Part shown: piece after piece, positions 24,730-33,054 of the stretch
Numbering within the stretch: the first letter of the stretch is position 1
Layout: every line of letters begins with the position of its first letter
Origin: DASPJQ01 sp035299065
GTDB lineage: Bacteria; Bacteroidota; Bacteroidia; Flavobacteriales_D; UBA2798
Direction: 5' to 3'
Assembly (NCBI GenBank): GCA_035299065.1
Contig: DATGXI010000166.1
Span: 1-57,044, forward strand
DNA length: 57,044 nucleotides
The notes under the pieces: model-generated
Told to the model about the DNA's origin: nothing
Database searches by the model: none
The model's input: the letters and a program-made list of their open reading frames with translations, nothing else
Made by a program: the position numbers and the translations under genes

Positions 24730-26040
24730 TTATCGATAAAGCCACAACGCTGGATTTTGTTTTTCCATATCTGTTGCGGTTACTTTCCATATTTCAAAAT
24801 GTGCTTCTGAAATTGCCCCGTCTTCACCCGGTAGCAACACACCAATATGTTGTTTGGCTTTTAATTCCTGGCCTTTGGTAACACTTACTTCAGCAAGGTT
24901 TGCATACACGGTTCTGTAACCGCCATGGCTTATAATAACACATTTTCCGGCATTGGGAATTACAAATACGCTACTTACTTTTCCTTCAAACACGGTGCGT
25001 ACTTTTGCACTTTTGCCTGTACCTATATCAATGCCATTGTTGTTTATCCACACCTCCTTGAGCGTTGGGTGTGGGTTCCGTCCAAAGTGGCTGGTAATTT
25101 CTCCTTTTTCAACAGGCCATGGTAAACGACCGCGGTTTTTTTCAAATTCAGCCGACTCAAGCGCCATACCTTCACGCTCTATATCATAGTGTACTTCTTT
25201 TTTAGCCGGGGTGGTTTTGTCGGTAGTTGTTTTGGTGTGGGTTGTTTTGTTTTTTCGTTGCGCTTCTGCTTTTGCCTGGCGCTCACGTTCGCGTTCACGT
25301 TCCCTTCTGATTTCTTCTTCAATTGCGCGTTTGATTTCAGCAGTGAGTTTTTCACGTTGTTTCTCCTGTTCGTTCAGGGTTTCTTTTATGCGATGTTCTT
25401 CGTTTTTTAATTTGGCAAGGGCTTCCTGTTGTTTAACTTTATCAGCAACGTGGTTTTGTTTTTCAACCTCGGTTTTACCCAATAATTCCTGTTTGGCAGT
25501 TTTTGCGTTCTTAAGTTCGTCAATTTTATGTTTAAGTTCACGTTGCTTTTCACGTATGCGTTGTGCCTGTTTTTTACGGTGGTCGGCAAACTGACGTAAG
25601 TATTTTACCCGTACATAAGCCTGGTTAAAACTACTTGCAGCAAACACAAACAATAACCTATGATAACTGTTGCGATGCCTGTAAGCATAACGAATCAATT
25701 CAATGTATCTTTTTTTTAGCTTACCCAATTCGGTTTGCTGGCGGGTAATGTCATTTTTTGTTTCTTCAATCTGGTAATTGATTTTATTTACCTGCTGGCT
25801 GAAATTTCCAATCAATTCATCGCGGTGTGCAATTTGCTGGTTCAAAATAGCCACTTCAGCGATGGTTATTTTTTCAATATTTTGTTTCTCGGTAAGAATT
25901 TTTTTGTTGTCGCGAATTTTCTTTTGCAACTCCTTTTCCTGCTTTTTTAGCTTATCAACATCTTTTTGGGCAGTAACGGTTAAGGTACTTACGAAGAATG
26001 TAAGTACAAGTAAAAGAATCTTATTTGAGTTCGCAATCAT
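24730..26040 (-). CDS. EnvC-like murein hydrolase activator with degenerate LytM domain
   Basis: This protein has 436 residues. A signal peptide ends near residue 24 (TLTVTAQ). Residues about 25-290 form a long charged coiled coil. Residues about 305-436 are a LytM/M23 domain. The zinc and catalytic histidines are mostly replaced: the HxxxD position reads N334-N-G-I-D338, the HGxxTxYxH position reads ISHGGYRTVYANL with Asn for the last His, and only one His of HxH remains (EAHFEIW). E. coli EnvC is likewise inactive and works by activating amidases at the septum; that role is inferred here. It overlaps the DUF4292 gene by 20 bp and is last in a four-gene operon (29579 to 24730). Confidence 0.85.
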   Translation of the reverse strand: MIANSNKILLLVLTFFVSTLTVTAQKDVDKLKKQEKELQKKIRDNKKILTEKQNIEKITIAEVAILNQQIAHRDELIGNFSQQVNKINYQIEETKNDITRQQTELGKLKKRYIELIRYAYRHRNSYHRLLFVFAASSFNQAYVRVKYLRQFADHRKKQAQRIREKQRELKHKIDELKNAKTAKQELLGKTEVEKQNHVADKVKQQEALAKLKNEEHRIKETLNEQEKQREKLTAEIKRAIEEEIRRERERERERQAKAEAQRKNKTTHTKTTTDKTTPAKKEVHYDIEREGMALESAEFEKNRGRLPWPVEKGEITSHFGRNPHPTLKEVWINNNGIDIGTGKSAKVRTVFEGKVSSVFVIPNAGKCVIISHGGYRTVYANLAEVSVTKGQELKAKQHIGVLLPGEDGAISEAHFEIWKVTATDMEKQNPALWLYR

Positions 26041-26848
26041 CGGGCAATGTAAACGGGAAGCTTGTTTTTTCGTTCAGCTTGGTACGTTTGTATTCCAGTT
26101 TTAGTTTCACTTTCTTCAAAGCCTTTGAAACGTCAATTTCCAGCAGCTTAGGGGTAGGAATCGAGTCAAGTCCTTCGTATTCAAGGTAACGCGCGTCAAA
26201 AACAGTGGTGTCTTTCAGGTCGTTTATCCAAACCTGGTAAGGCTTAAAGATCCTTGGATAAAATTTATATTGATAAATCACCTCGTGTTTTTTATCCACA
26301 TCTCCGTGTTCAAGGGTCTTGCGAAGTTTTCGTGGGCGTAAAGTGGTTAAATAATAGTAGCCTGTGTCTTTTGGCGATTTGTATTTTTCTTCGGGATCAA
26401 AGCTCATGGGATTTGCGGTTAACAAATCCTGTAACATGGTAAAGTCAAGTTCGGTGTCAAATAAATCATTGATGTAATTAAACGAACGCAGGTAACATCC
26501 TTTGGTGTCGGTATAATAAACCAGCAGCTTAATGGAGTCCTGTGTTATGGCCGCACGGCCAATTGCAATAGGCCCTTTTTTAATGTCCATCCATATCAAA
26601 CTGTCCTTACGTATTTTTAAATTTACCGAGAACGATTCATTTAGTGCAGACGACTCTATATCAACCGATATTTTGGAACTAAAGTAGGCTAAAAGCAATT
26701 TTTGGCTTACAACACTGTCAACAATTTTATTGGTATTTAAATGGCGATTGGGTTTTCCCGCAACCAAATGACGTTGCCCGGTACAGGCGTACATAAAAAC
26801 CATCACAAGAAAACATGCAGTTAAGTACGATGCCTGCTTATTCCACAT
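26021..26848 (-). CDS. DUF4292 family lipoprotein
   Basis: I place the start at the ATG at 26846-26848 (MWNKQASYLTACFL), 11 bp inside the end of the preceding TPR gene, giving 275 residues. A lipobox follows (MVFMYAC), so the protein is a lipoprotein. The body matches DUF4292 (LLAYFSSKISVDIESSALNESFSVNLKIRKDSLIWMDI split over two strands, then IGRAAITQDSIKLL), a family with a LolA/LolB-like half-barrel look that is encoded beside envC-like genes across Bacteroidota. An outer-membrane lipid or lipoprotein-handling role is plausible but unproven. Its 3' end overlaps the EnvC-like gene by 20 bp. Confidence 0.82.
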   Translation of the reverse strand: MWNKQASYLTACFLVMVFMYACTGQRHLVAGKPNRHLNTNKIVDSVVSQKLLLAYFSSKISVDIESSALNESFSVNLKIRKDSLIWMDIKKGPIAIGRAAITQDSIKLLVYYTDTKGCYLRSFNYINDLFDTELDFTMLQDLLTANPMSFDPEEKYKSPKDTGYYYLTTLRPRKLRKTLEHGDVDKKHEVIYQYKFYPRIFKPYQVWINDLKDTTVFDARYLEYEGLDSIPTPKLLEIDVSKALKKVKLKLEYKRTKLNEKTSFPFTLPDDCELK

Positions 26849-28571
26849 ATTTCCCTTCTTTAATTTTTTGGTCCAATTGTTTGCTGTAATCTCCTGCTGC
26901 TTTGGCTTTATTCCAGTATTCCAATGCCTCACTTTTCCGGTTCAACTGGAACAACACATCGCCATAATGCTCAAACAATGTGCCGTTTTGACCATCATCG
27001 CTTAAAATGGCCTTCATGATCCATTTTTCGGCCTCCTCGTACTGCTTTGTCTGGAACAAAATCCATCCATAAGTATCCATAAATGAGGGATTGTCTTTCA
27101 CCAGCTCATTGCTTCGTTTGCTCATGGCGGCAGCCTTGTCAAGTTTTTCTTTTCTAAGAGACAAGTAGTAACTGTAGTTGTTTAAGGCATAGGCATTGTC
27201 AGGGTTGATCTTTAATGCTTTCTCATAATTTTCATCTGACTCACTATGCTTTCCAAGATAATTATACGCCTCACCCAGTCCCTGGTAAAACTCAACCATT
27301 AACTGATCATTGTCCAAAACAAGGTTTACACCTTCAGTCAGGGCTTCAACGGCCTCGTTGTATTTTTTTAATTGGTTACATGAAAGGCCATAGTAAAAAT
27401 AAAAACCGGCCTGGGTTGGAAACAATTCTTTGGCTTGTTTACTGTCTTCGTTCAGGGCAACTTTATCATTCAGTTGAGCATCCAGCAAAATAAGCTGGTT
27501 CCATATGACAAATTTGTCTTTTTCAATTTCAACGGCTTTCCGGTACTTGTCACGGGCTTCCCTTACTTTGTTATCACGGAATAAAAAATCAGCATAAATG
27601 CTGTAGGTTTTTGCATCACCTGGATGCGCTTTTTCCATAAGATTTAGCAAGTCGTATGCTTCAGGTCTCAATTCAGGCCTGCGTTCACTCCGCTCAAAGT
27701 AATCAAGCATTACACGCATTTTTGTGTCCACTTCAACATTCGGGCTCTCGAACGCTTTTTTCAATTCTTCAAGCGCCTTTGCATCGTTTTTTTGTTTGAG
27801 GTAATATTGAAATAGCGATAAATGTACATTTCCGTTGTCTGGTTCTGACTTTAAAATCTTTTCAAACATTTCCAAAGCCTTTTGGCTATTGCCGGTTTGC
27901 TCGTACAATTCACCCAACATGCCGTAAATGCGCGCTTCGCCCGGATTTTCTTGACTTATTTTTTCGAGCTCCACAATGGCCTTGTCATATTTACCGGCCA
28001 TGGTATAAACACGGTATTTTTCGTATGTTATTTCGAATGAGGTTCCGAGTTTTTTTTCAGCTTTATTAAGGGTTTCAATGGCACCATCAACCTGGTTATT
28101 GCGCACCTGTGCATCAGCTAAAGCAAAATAAAAGTCGGCATTTTCACCATCAAGCTTGATAAGCTCCTGATAGGTAACAACGGTTTCTTTGTAATCAAAA
28201 TTGCGTTGAAGTAAATATGCTTTTTGTAATAAATACCATTTATTTGTTTTATCCAGCTCACAGGCCTTGCGTGAACATTCAAGCGCTTTAGTTGTGCGGT
28301 TTTGCGCATCGTAAATACCCGATAGGTTATAATACGCATCGGCACTTTTCGGATTTTTTTGCAAATAATCTTCAAACAATTTGGCTGCAGCCTCAAAATT
28401 CCCGCTCACCTTTTCGTTTACTGCAGCAATGTATTGTGCAAAATCAGGATTTTCCTCGCCCCCTTTTGCTTCTTCAACCAAAGGCGCCTGTGTAGTGCAT
28501 GCCTGCAGGCAAAAAGCAAAAACCGCGAAACTAAAAACCTGTATGTTGTATTTAAATTTCAAAAAAATCAT
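26838..28571 (-). CDS. TPR-repeat lipoprotein
   Basis: This 577-residue protein has a signal sequence ending in a lipobox (AFCLQAC at about residues 19-25), then at least a dozen tetratricopeptide repeats throughout (for example DAYYNLSGIYDAQNRTTKAL, ARIYGMLGELYEQTGNSQKA, DNAYALNNYSYYLSLRKEKL). TPR arrays bind proteins, and this one is expected in the periplasm on the membrane. It begins 3 bp after the nucleotidyltransferase gene and overlaps the DUF4292 gene by 11 bp. The context suggests a scaffold in envelope assembly. No enzymatic domain is seen. Confidence 0.85.
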   Translation of the reverse strand: MIFLKFKYNIQVFSFAVFAFCLQACTTQAPLVEEAKGGEENPDFAQYIAAVNEKVSGNFEAAAKLFEDYLQKNPKSADAYYNLSGIYDAQNRTTKALECSRKACELDKTNKWYLLQKAYLLQRNFDYKETVVTYQELIKLDGENADFYFALADAQVRNNQVDGAIETLNKAEKKLGTSFEITYEKYRVYTMAGKYDKAIVELEKISQENPGEARIYGMLGELYEQTGNSQKALEMFEKILKSEPDNGNVHLSLFQYYLKQKNDAKALEELKKAFESPNVEVDTKMRVMLDYFERSERRPELRPEAYDLLNLMEKAHPGDAKTYSIYADFLFRDNKVREARDKYRKAVEIEKDKFVIWNQLILLDAQLNDKVALNEDSKQAKELFPTQAGFYFYYGLSCNQLKKYNEAVEALTEGVNLVLDNDQLMVEFYQGLGEAYNYLGKHSESDENYEKALKINPDNAYALNNYSYYLSLRKEKLDKAAAMSKRSNELVKDNPSFMDTYGWILFQTKQYEEAEKWIMKAILSDDGQNGTLFEHYGDVLFQLNRKSEALEYWNKAKAAGDYSKQLDQKIKEGKYVE

Positions 28572-28574
28572 TCT

Positions 28575-29579
28575 CTAAATTGTCATTGTTGTATAATCAC
28601 CAATACTCAGGTCGGCACCGGTTGCTTCGCACACTGCGTAATTGCCGATCATACTTCCTGTAATATTTGCATTTTTTATAGTAGCGTTGGTTTGCACTAT
28701 GCTATTGCTTACAATACTTCCTGCAATAACGCAATTTTCGCCAATGCTGGCATGCGGCCCCACTACTGAATTAACTAATTTTACATTTTTACCTATAAAG
28801 CTGGGCGCAATTACTACACTGTTTTCAAGGGTTGCGCTTGCATCCACCAATTTCTCGTGTTTTATGTATTCCAGCATTTTTTTATTGGCGTCAACCGTGG
28901 CTTGTTTGTTGCCACAGTCCAACCAATCCTTCACCTGACCTGGCGCAAATTGTATTCCTTTTTTACGCATATTCTGTAACGCATCCGTAAGCTGGAACTC
29001 GTTGTTACCTTTTATGTTATTATCAATTAAATGTTGCAATTCAGCCCTTAAATTTTCACCGCTTTTAAAGTAATAGATGCCAATTATTGCTAAATCGCTT
29101 ACAAACTCTTTTGGTTTTTCTATAAAGTCGGTAATAATACCGGTATTGTCCGTTTTTATTACACCAAATGCGCTGGGATTTGCAACCTGCTGCACCCAAA
29201 TTATACCGTCTTTGCTGTTATCAAGTGTAAAGTCGGCTCTGAAAAGGGTATCGGCAAAGGCAACAATTACATTTCCCTTTAAGGCATCAGCTGCACACAA
29301 TACCGCATGGGCTGTTCCAAGGGGTTCGTCCTGGTAATAAATGCTTCCTTTGGCACCCAGTTTTTCGGCAACTTCAATTAGATTTTTTTCGGCAGCTTCG
29401 CCAAACCGCCCAGTTACAAAGGCAATTTCTTCCACTTTTTGCCCGCAAACGGCTGTAATGTCCTCCACAAGGCGTTGTACAATGGGCTTTCCGGCCACGG
29501 GTAATAAAGGTTTTGGAACTGTTAGGGTATGGGGCCTAAGGCGTTTGCCGGCTCCGGCCATGGGAACTATAATGCGCAT
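28575..29579 (-). CDS. Sugar-phosphate nucleotidyltransferase with left-handed beta-helix
   Basis: This protein has 334 residues. The N-terminal nucleotidyltransferase signature is MRIIVPMAGAGKRLRPHTLT followed by VPKPLLPVAGKPIV. The metal-binding aspartate lies in VIVAFADTLFRADF. The C-terminal 90 residues show hexapeptide repeats (NSVVIAPSFIGKNVKLVNSV, ASIGENCVIAGSIVSNSIVQ) forming a left-handed beta-helix. Such enzymes make NDP-sugars from sugar-1-phosphates; whether the sugar is glucose, mannose or another cannot be told. It is the first gene of the four-gene operon that continues with TPR, DUF4292 and EnvC-like genes, in line with a cell-envelope role. Confidence 0.87.
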   Translation of the reverse strand: MRIIVPMAGAGKRLRPHTLTVPKPLLPVAGKPIVQRLVEDITAVCGQKVEEIAFVTGRFGEAAEKNLIEVAEKLGAKGSIYYQDEPLGTAHAVLCAADALKGNVIVAFADTLFRADFTLDNSKDGIIWVQQVANPSAFGVIKTDNTGIITDFIEKPKEFVSDLAIIGIYYFKSGENLRAELQHLIDNNIKGNNEFQLTDALQNMRKKGIQFAPGQVKDWLDCGNKQATVDANKKMLEYIKHEKLVDASATLENSVVIAPSFIGKNVKLVNSVVGPHASIGENCVIAGSIVSNSIVQTNATIKNANITGSMIGNYAVCEATGADLSIGDYTTMTI

Positions 29580-29749
29580 AAATTGCTAATAGCTAGGTTT
29601 ATAGACTAATATCTTAATACTAAGATAGCAGAATTTTGGCACCGCAATGAGTTATTCATTAACCGTTATTTAGGGGTATAGTTGTGAATAACTAAAGCCA
29701 TACAATGGAGGCTGGATTCTGACTAAACTGTTATTGCATTTGTGAAATA

Positions 29750-29783
29750 AAAAAGGGTTAACCAATACAGATTAACCCTTTTT
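29750..29783 (-). terminator. Terminator downstream of the lipoprotein gene at 29818
   Basis: A perfect 12-bp stem (AAAAAGGGTTAA with TTAACCCTTTTT) encloses the loop CCAATACAGA. It lies 35 bp beyond the stop of the leftward gene that starts at 30369. The T-tract is part of the stem, and it is present on both strands. Confidence 0.85.
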
Positions 29784-29817
29784 AATGTCTTCAGTTGAAA
29801 ATTGAAACGGCAAGTAC

Positions 29818-30369
29818 CTAGCACTTTTTCTCAGTCACAAAAAACAATGTTTCGGTGGCATCTTTTAATTCATGCACTTCTGCGCCTTCTGAATTAATAC
29901 TTGTTACCATTTTCTTGATGTAGTTTTCTAAATACAGTTTTTCACTGTTTAAGTAACGCACACCATAATAACGGCTTACACGTGCAGGCAAATCACTTTC
30001 GTTTTTGTCTTTGTCGGTAATTATAATTTTACCCGGATAAAGAAATAACCTGCGGTTTTCATTATTCATTAGCCAGGTTCCTTTTTCAGTAACGGTTGAC
30101 TCTTCATTGTTCACCAACGTGTCATAGGTAAATTCATACTCACCGTTTTTGTCAAAGTAATAGTTTGCTCCAATTTTACCTTTTAATCCCTGACTTTTTT
30201 CATTGAGGCTTTGATGTTCATTGTTCATGTCATCGGCAATCCATTCGCCACTAAAATAAAGCTTCACCATTTTTTCAAACTGTTTATCAGTCATGGGCTT
30301 TTGATCGTCCTTACCGCAACCGGTAAGAATAAGGCATAAACAGGCAACGGAGTAAAAAAGGGTTTTCAT
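29818..30369 (-). CDS. Lipoprotein of unknown function, lipocalin-like
   Basis: This 183-residue protein has a lipobox ILTGC at about residues 14-18 followed by GKDDQKP. The mature part contains a W-x-A segment near the N-terminus (YFSGEWIADDMNNEH) and several beta strands (GKIGANYYFDKNGEYEFTYD, TEKGTWLMNNENRRLFLYPG). This arrangement resembles small lipocalin-like lipoproteins of Bacteroidota. No function is known. It stands alone and is followed by its own terminator. Confidence 0.75.
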   Translation of the reverse strand: MKTLFYSVACLCLILTGCGKDDQKPMTDKQFEKMVKLYFSGEWIADDMNNEHQSLNEKSQGLKGKIGANYYFDKNGEYEFTYDTLVNNEESTVTEKGTWLMNNENRRLFLYPGKIIITDKDKNESDLPARVSRYYGVRYLNSEKLYLENYIKKMVTSINSEGAEVHELKDATETLFFVTEKKC

Positions 30370-30513
30370 ATAAATAGTTTTAATTTTTAAAGGCTGTATA
30401 CATGTATGTTTCTTTTAAACAAAACATGAATATTATTTCATAGTTTTTATGAAAGTAAGCATTGCAAAAATCAAACCAAAGCTTTTTAACGAATTTAACA
30501 ACCGTTCACAGGT

Positions 30514-31083
30514 TTAGGCCTGGCTTTCAGAATCAGCCTTTTCCAGCGCCTTGAAGAACCTTTTGCCGAATTTGCGTTCAATAGGCTCTTTCAGGAACTT
30601 ATACACTTTTACGTCCAGCTTTTTGCCACAGGCACAGGCCGGTTTGCAAATGTCCCATTCATCGTAGTTCAAAATCGTACCTGATTTGGTTTCTTTGGTG
30701 CGTATGGGGTAAAGATGGCAGGAAATGGGTTTTTTATAATCAACTTCACCTGCTTCGTAAGCTTTTTCAATCCCACATTTGGTAATTCCTTTTGCATCAA
30801 AAATCACGTATGCACACTCGGCACCGTTAACAAGTGGTGTTTCCAGTTCACCGTCTTTTGCTTTGATCCATGTCCCCTGTTCCTCAATGGCTTTTACACC
30901 TTCTTTGCGAAGGTATTTTTTTACTTTCGGATAAATTTTTTCAAGAATTTTTGTTTCGTCTTTATCCAACGGGGCACCGGCATCACCTTCAATACAGCAA
31001 GCGCCCTTACACGCGTTGAGGTCGCATACAAAACGTTTTTCAAGTATGTTATCACTTATAAGGTTGCCGTTTATTTCAATCAT
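30514..31083 (-). CDS. DUF3109 family cysteine-rich protein
   Basis: This 189-residue protein matches DUF3109, related to the YkgJ-type Zn/Fe-binding cysteine cluster proteins. Cysteines are clustered as in the family: RFVCDLNACKGACC near residue 20, then single Cys at ECAYVIF and TKCGIE, CHLYPIR, and WDICKPACACG. These probably bind a metal or iron-sulfur centre. It is cytosolic and its function is unknown. It lies downstream of the universal stress protein gene, which has its own terminator, so the two are separate units. Confidence 0.87.
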   Translation of the reverse strand: MIEINGNLISDNILEKRFVCDLNACKGACCIEGDAGAPLDKDETKILEKIYPKVKKYLRKEGVKAIEEQGTWIKAKDGELETPLVNGAECAYVIFDAKGITKCGIEKAYEAGEVDYKKPISCHLYPIRTKETKSGTILNYDEWDICKPACACGKKLDVKVYKFLKEPIERKFGKRFFKALEKADSESQA

Positions 31084-31171
31084 TGTTGGTGCGTTTTAAC
31101 TGCCAGTTATGCTGTGGCTGCAAAGTTAAACAAAGAAACAGGTTTAGAAAATTACACATTGAAAGAAATAA

Positions 31172-31201
31172 AAAAAGCGGAACCCGTAAGCTCCGCTTTT
31201 T
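31172..31201 (-). terminator. Terminator downstream of the universal stress protein gene
   Basis: AAAAAGCGGA (31172-31181) pairs perfectly with TCCGCTTTTT (31192-31201) around a 10-nt loop. It starts 17 bp after the stop of the leftward gene at 31218. Confidence 0.87.
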
Positions 31202-31217
31202 ATTGCGTTTTTTTATT

Positions 31218-32042
31218 TTAGTTAAATATTGATGATCCACCTGTTGTCAAATCTTTCGGATTGATCAAACAAACGGGGATTTGTGCGTCATTGGTAATAA
31301 TGGCCTGCTCATGGCTTGAGGCAAATAAATTACCTGCAATTTTTTCAACCGATGAGTTTACAATCATAATCAAATCACAATCATTTACTACGGCATATTT
31401 AATAATTTCCTTAGGGAAATCACCATCCAACACCACTGTATTAAAATCAATGTTGTGTTCTTTCAATTGTTTTTGTGCAAATGCCAAATTGATCTTCAGG
31501 TCAATCTTATCATCACTGTTGGTGGCAAGCGGCATAACAATGTGTGCTTTTGAATTGAAATATTTAGCCAGCTCGGCAACAATGCGCAATTTTTGCTGGG
31601 TATTTTTATCAAGGTCCAAAGGCACAACAATATCATCATAACCGGTATCCTTGATTTTGCGTTGCTGCACAACAATAAAAGGGGTAAATGTGCTTTCAAT
31701 TACTTTCATGGCATATGAACCCGATATTTTTTGCCAGCCTTTTGTACCATGGGTACCCATAAATACAAGTTCGGCTTTAATTTCTTCTGAATAATCAGCA
31801 ATATCATCAAAAATATTTCCAATCCGAACAATGGCTTCAACTGTAACCCCGTCAGCACGTGATGCTGCACCGGCTACCTGTTGCAAGTGTGTACGGGCTT
31901 CTTCCAATTGAGCAGGTTTAGGTACAACGTGCAATAAGTGAATGGTTCCGCCAGTGGTTTTAGCCACCTTAACAGCGTGATTAAGGGCAGTTTCGCTTAC
32001 AATTGAGAAGTCGTAGGCCACAATGTATTTTTTGCTACTCAT
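31218..32042 (-). CDS. Tandem universal stress protein (UspA family)
   Basis: This 274-residue protein has two UspA domains, at about 1-142 and 150-272. The first opens with KKYIVAYDFSIVSETALNHA and carries an ATP-loop-like GTHGTKGWQKISGS. The second opens with YDDIVVPLDLDKNTQQKL, but its corresponding loop (NSSVEKIAGNLFASS) has lost the glycines, so only one nucleotide site is likely. Such proteins are cytosolic and respond to stress in known cases. It is a single-gene unit ended by the terminator at 31172-31201. Confidence 0.88.
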   Translation of the reverse strand: MSSKKYIVAYDFSIVSETALNHAVKVAKTTGGTIHLLHVVPKPAQLEEARTHLQQVAGAASRADGVTVEAIVRIGNIFDDIADYSEEIKAELVFMGTHGTKGWQKISGSYAMKVIESTFTPFIVVQQRKIKDTGYDDIVVPLDLDKNTQQKLRIVAELAKYFNSKAHIVMPLATNSDDKIDLKINLAFAQKQLKEHNIDFNTVVLDGDFPKEIIKYAVVNDCDLIMIVNSSVEKIAGNLFASSHEQAIITNDAQIPVCLINPKDLTTGGSSIFN

Positions 32043-32121
32043 AGGATTTTTTGTTAGTGCGCAAATATATAGGTAATAAGCCTATCATTATAAAATAATT
32101 GAAGCATAAACTAAAATTTTT

Positions 32122-32221
32122 GCCGCAGATAGCACTGATTAACACAGATTAAACAGCTACTCAACATTCATTCATTCGTTGCCATCCTACTAAATCTGTG
32201 AAAATCTGCGCTATCTGTGGC
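32122..32221. repeat. Palindromic intergenic repeat (GCCNCAGAT type)
   Basis: The left arm (32122-32152, starting GCCGCAGATAGCACTGATTA) matches the reverse complement of the right arm (32191-32221, ending CTATCTGTGGC) at 25 of 31 positions, with about 38 nt between them. It lies between the divergent usp gene and sdhC and belongs to the family described at 4861-5111. Confidence 0.8.
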
Positions 32222-32262
32222 TTTTTAACAATTTTAGACTCATTCTAAATAAGGGAGTTTAA

Positions 32263-32292
32263 TTGGTAATTTGTTACCGACCATTACATTTG
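32263..32292 (+). promoter_or_regulatory. Promoter of the sdhCAB operon
   Basis: TTG (32263-32265) and TACATTTG (32285-32292) are 19 nt apart, matching the Bacteroidota TTG-N19-TAnnTTTG consensus. Transcription would begin about 15-18 nt before the sdhC start at 32316. Confidence 0.75.
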
Positions 32293-32315
32293 TAGCGAAT
32301 AATACTTCAATCATC

Positions 32316-33026
32316 ATGAGTACATCTGGCGTTTTTCGCAATTCAATCGGGCGTAAGCTTTTAATGGGTTTAACAGGAATTTTTCTCATCACTTTTTTAG
32401 TGGTGCACTGTTTTATTAATGCGCTTATATTTTTTAATGACAATGGCGAAACCTTCAACAAGGGCGCTGCATTTATGGCGCATAACTGGATCATCCGCTT
32501 CATGGAGATTTTCTTATTCGTGGGCATTCTTGCACATATTTTTCTTGCGCTTCAGTTAACCATACAAAACCGCAGGGCACGCCCTGTAAAATATGCTGTA
32601 AGCCCTGGCAATAAAAACGCAAAATGGTACAGCCGCTGGATGGGACTATTGGGAACGTTAATCCTTATGTTTCTTATCATTCACACACGCCATTTTTGGG
32701 TTGAAACACGTTTTATGGGTCTTGAACACTGGCAGGAGCAAGGTGTTTACCCAATGTCAGCCGAAGGTTGGGGCGAAATGGAAAATCTTTACGGTGTTAT
32801 GCAGGTTGTATTCCAGGAATTATGGGTGGTAATTTTATATTGCGCGGCCATGGTTTCGTTGGCATACCATTTACTTCACGGTTTTCAGAGTTCATTCCAA
32901 ACACTTGGATTAAATCACAAAAAATATACACCAATCATTAAGGCAGTTGGTGTAGGATTTTCAATTATAGTACCTGCAATTTTTGCATCCATGCCAATTG
33001 CCATGCACATGCAATGGATTAAATAA
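32316..33026 (+). CDS. sdhC: Succinate dehydrogenase cytochrome b subunit
   Basis: The start is the ATG at 32316 (MSTSGVFRNSIGRKLLMGLT), downstream of a consensus promoter; the open frame begins further upstream inside that promoter. The 236-residue protein has five membrane helices, typical of the single-subunit dihaem cytochrome b of Bacteroidota succinate dehydrogenase/fumarate reductase. Candidate haem ligands include His in LVVHCFINALIF, ILAHIFLAL, IIHTRHFWVE and LAYHLLHGFQSS. It anchors SdhA and SdhB to the inner membrane and passes electrons to or from menaquinone. It starts the C-A-B operon, with sdhA 28 bp downstream. Confidence 0.93.
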   Translation: MSTSGVFRNSIGRKLLMGLTGIFLITFLVVHCFINALIFFNDNGETFNKGAAFMAHNWIIRFMEIFLFVGILAHIFLALQLTIQNRRARPVKYAVSPGNKNAKWYSRWMGLLGTLILMFLIIHTRHFWVETRFMGLEHWQEQGVYPMSAEGWGEMENLYGVMQVVFQELWVVILYCAAMVSLAYHLLHGFQSSFQTLGLNHKKYTPIIKAVGVGFSIIVPAIFASMPIAMHMQWIK

Positions 33027-33054
33027 TTTTTTTAAAAAAAAGTAAAGCATTTAT

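Noticed and set aside
25189..25594. Antisense hydrophobic open frames over the EnvC-like coiled coil
   Set aside because: Their Phe/Cys/Ser-rich composition is the complement of Lys/Glu/Arg-rich coiled-coil codons, a typical shadow.
30715..31221. 168-residue plus-strand open frame opposite the DUF3109 gene
   Set aside because: The minus-strand DUF3109 cysteine pattern is diagnostic; the plus frame is a shadow extended through the spacer.
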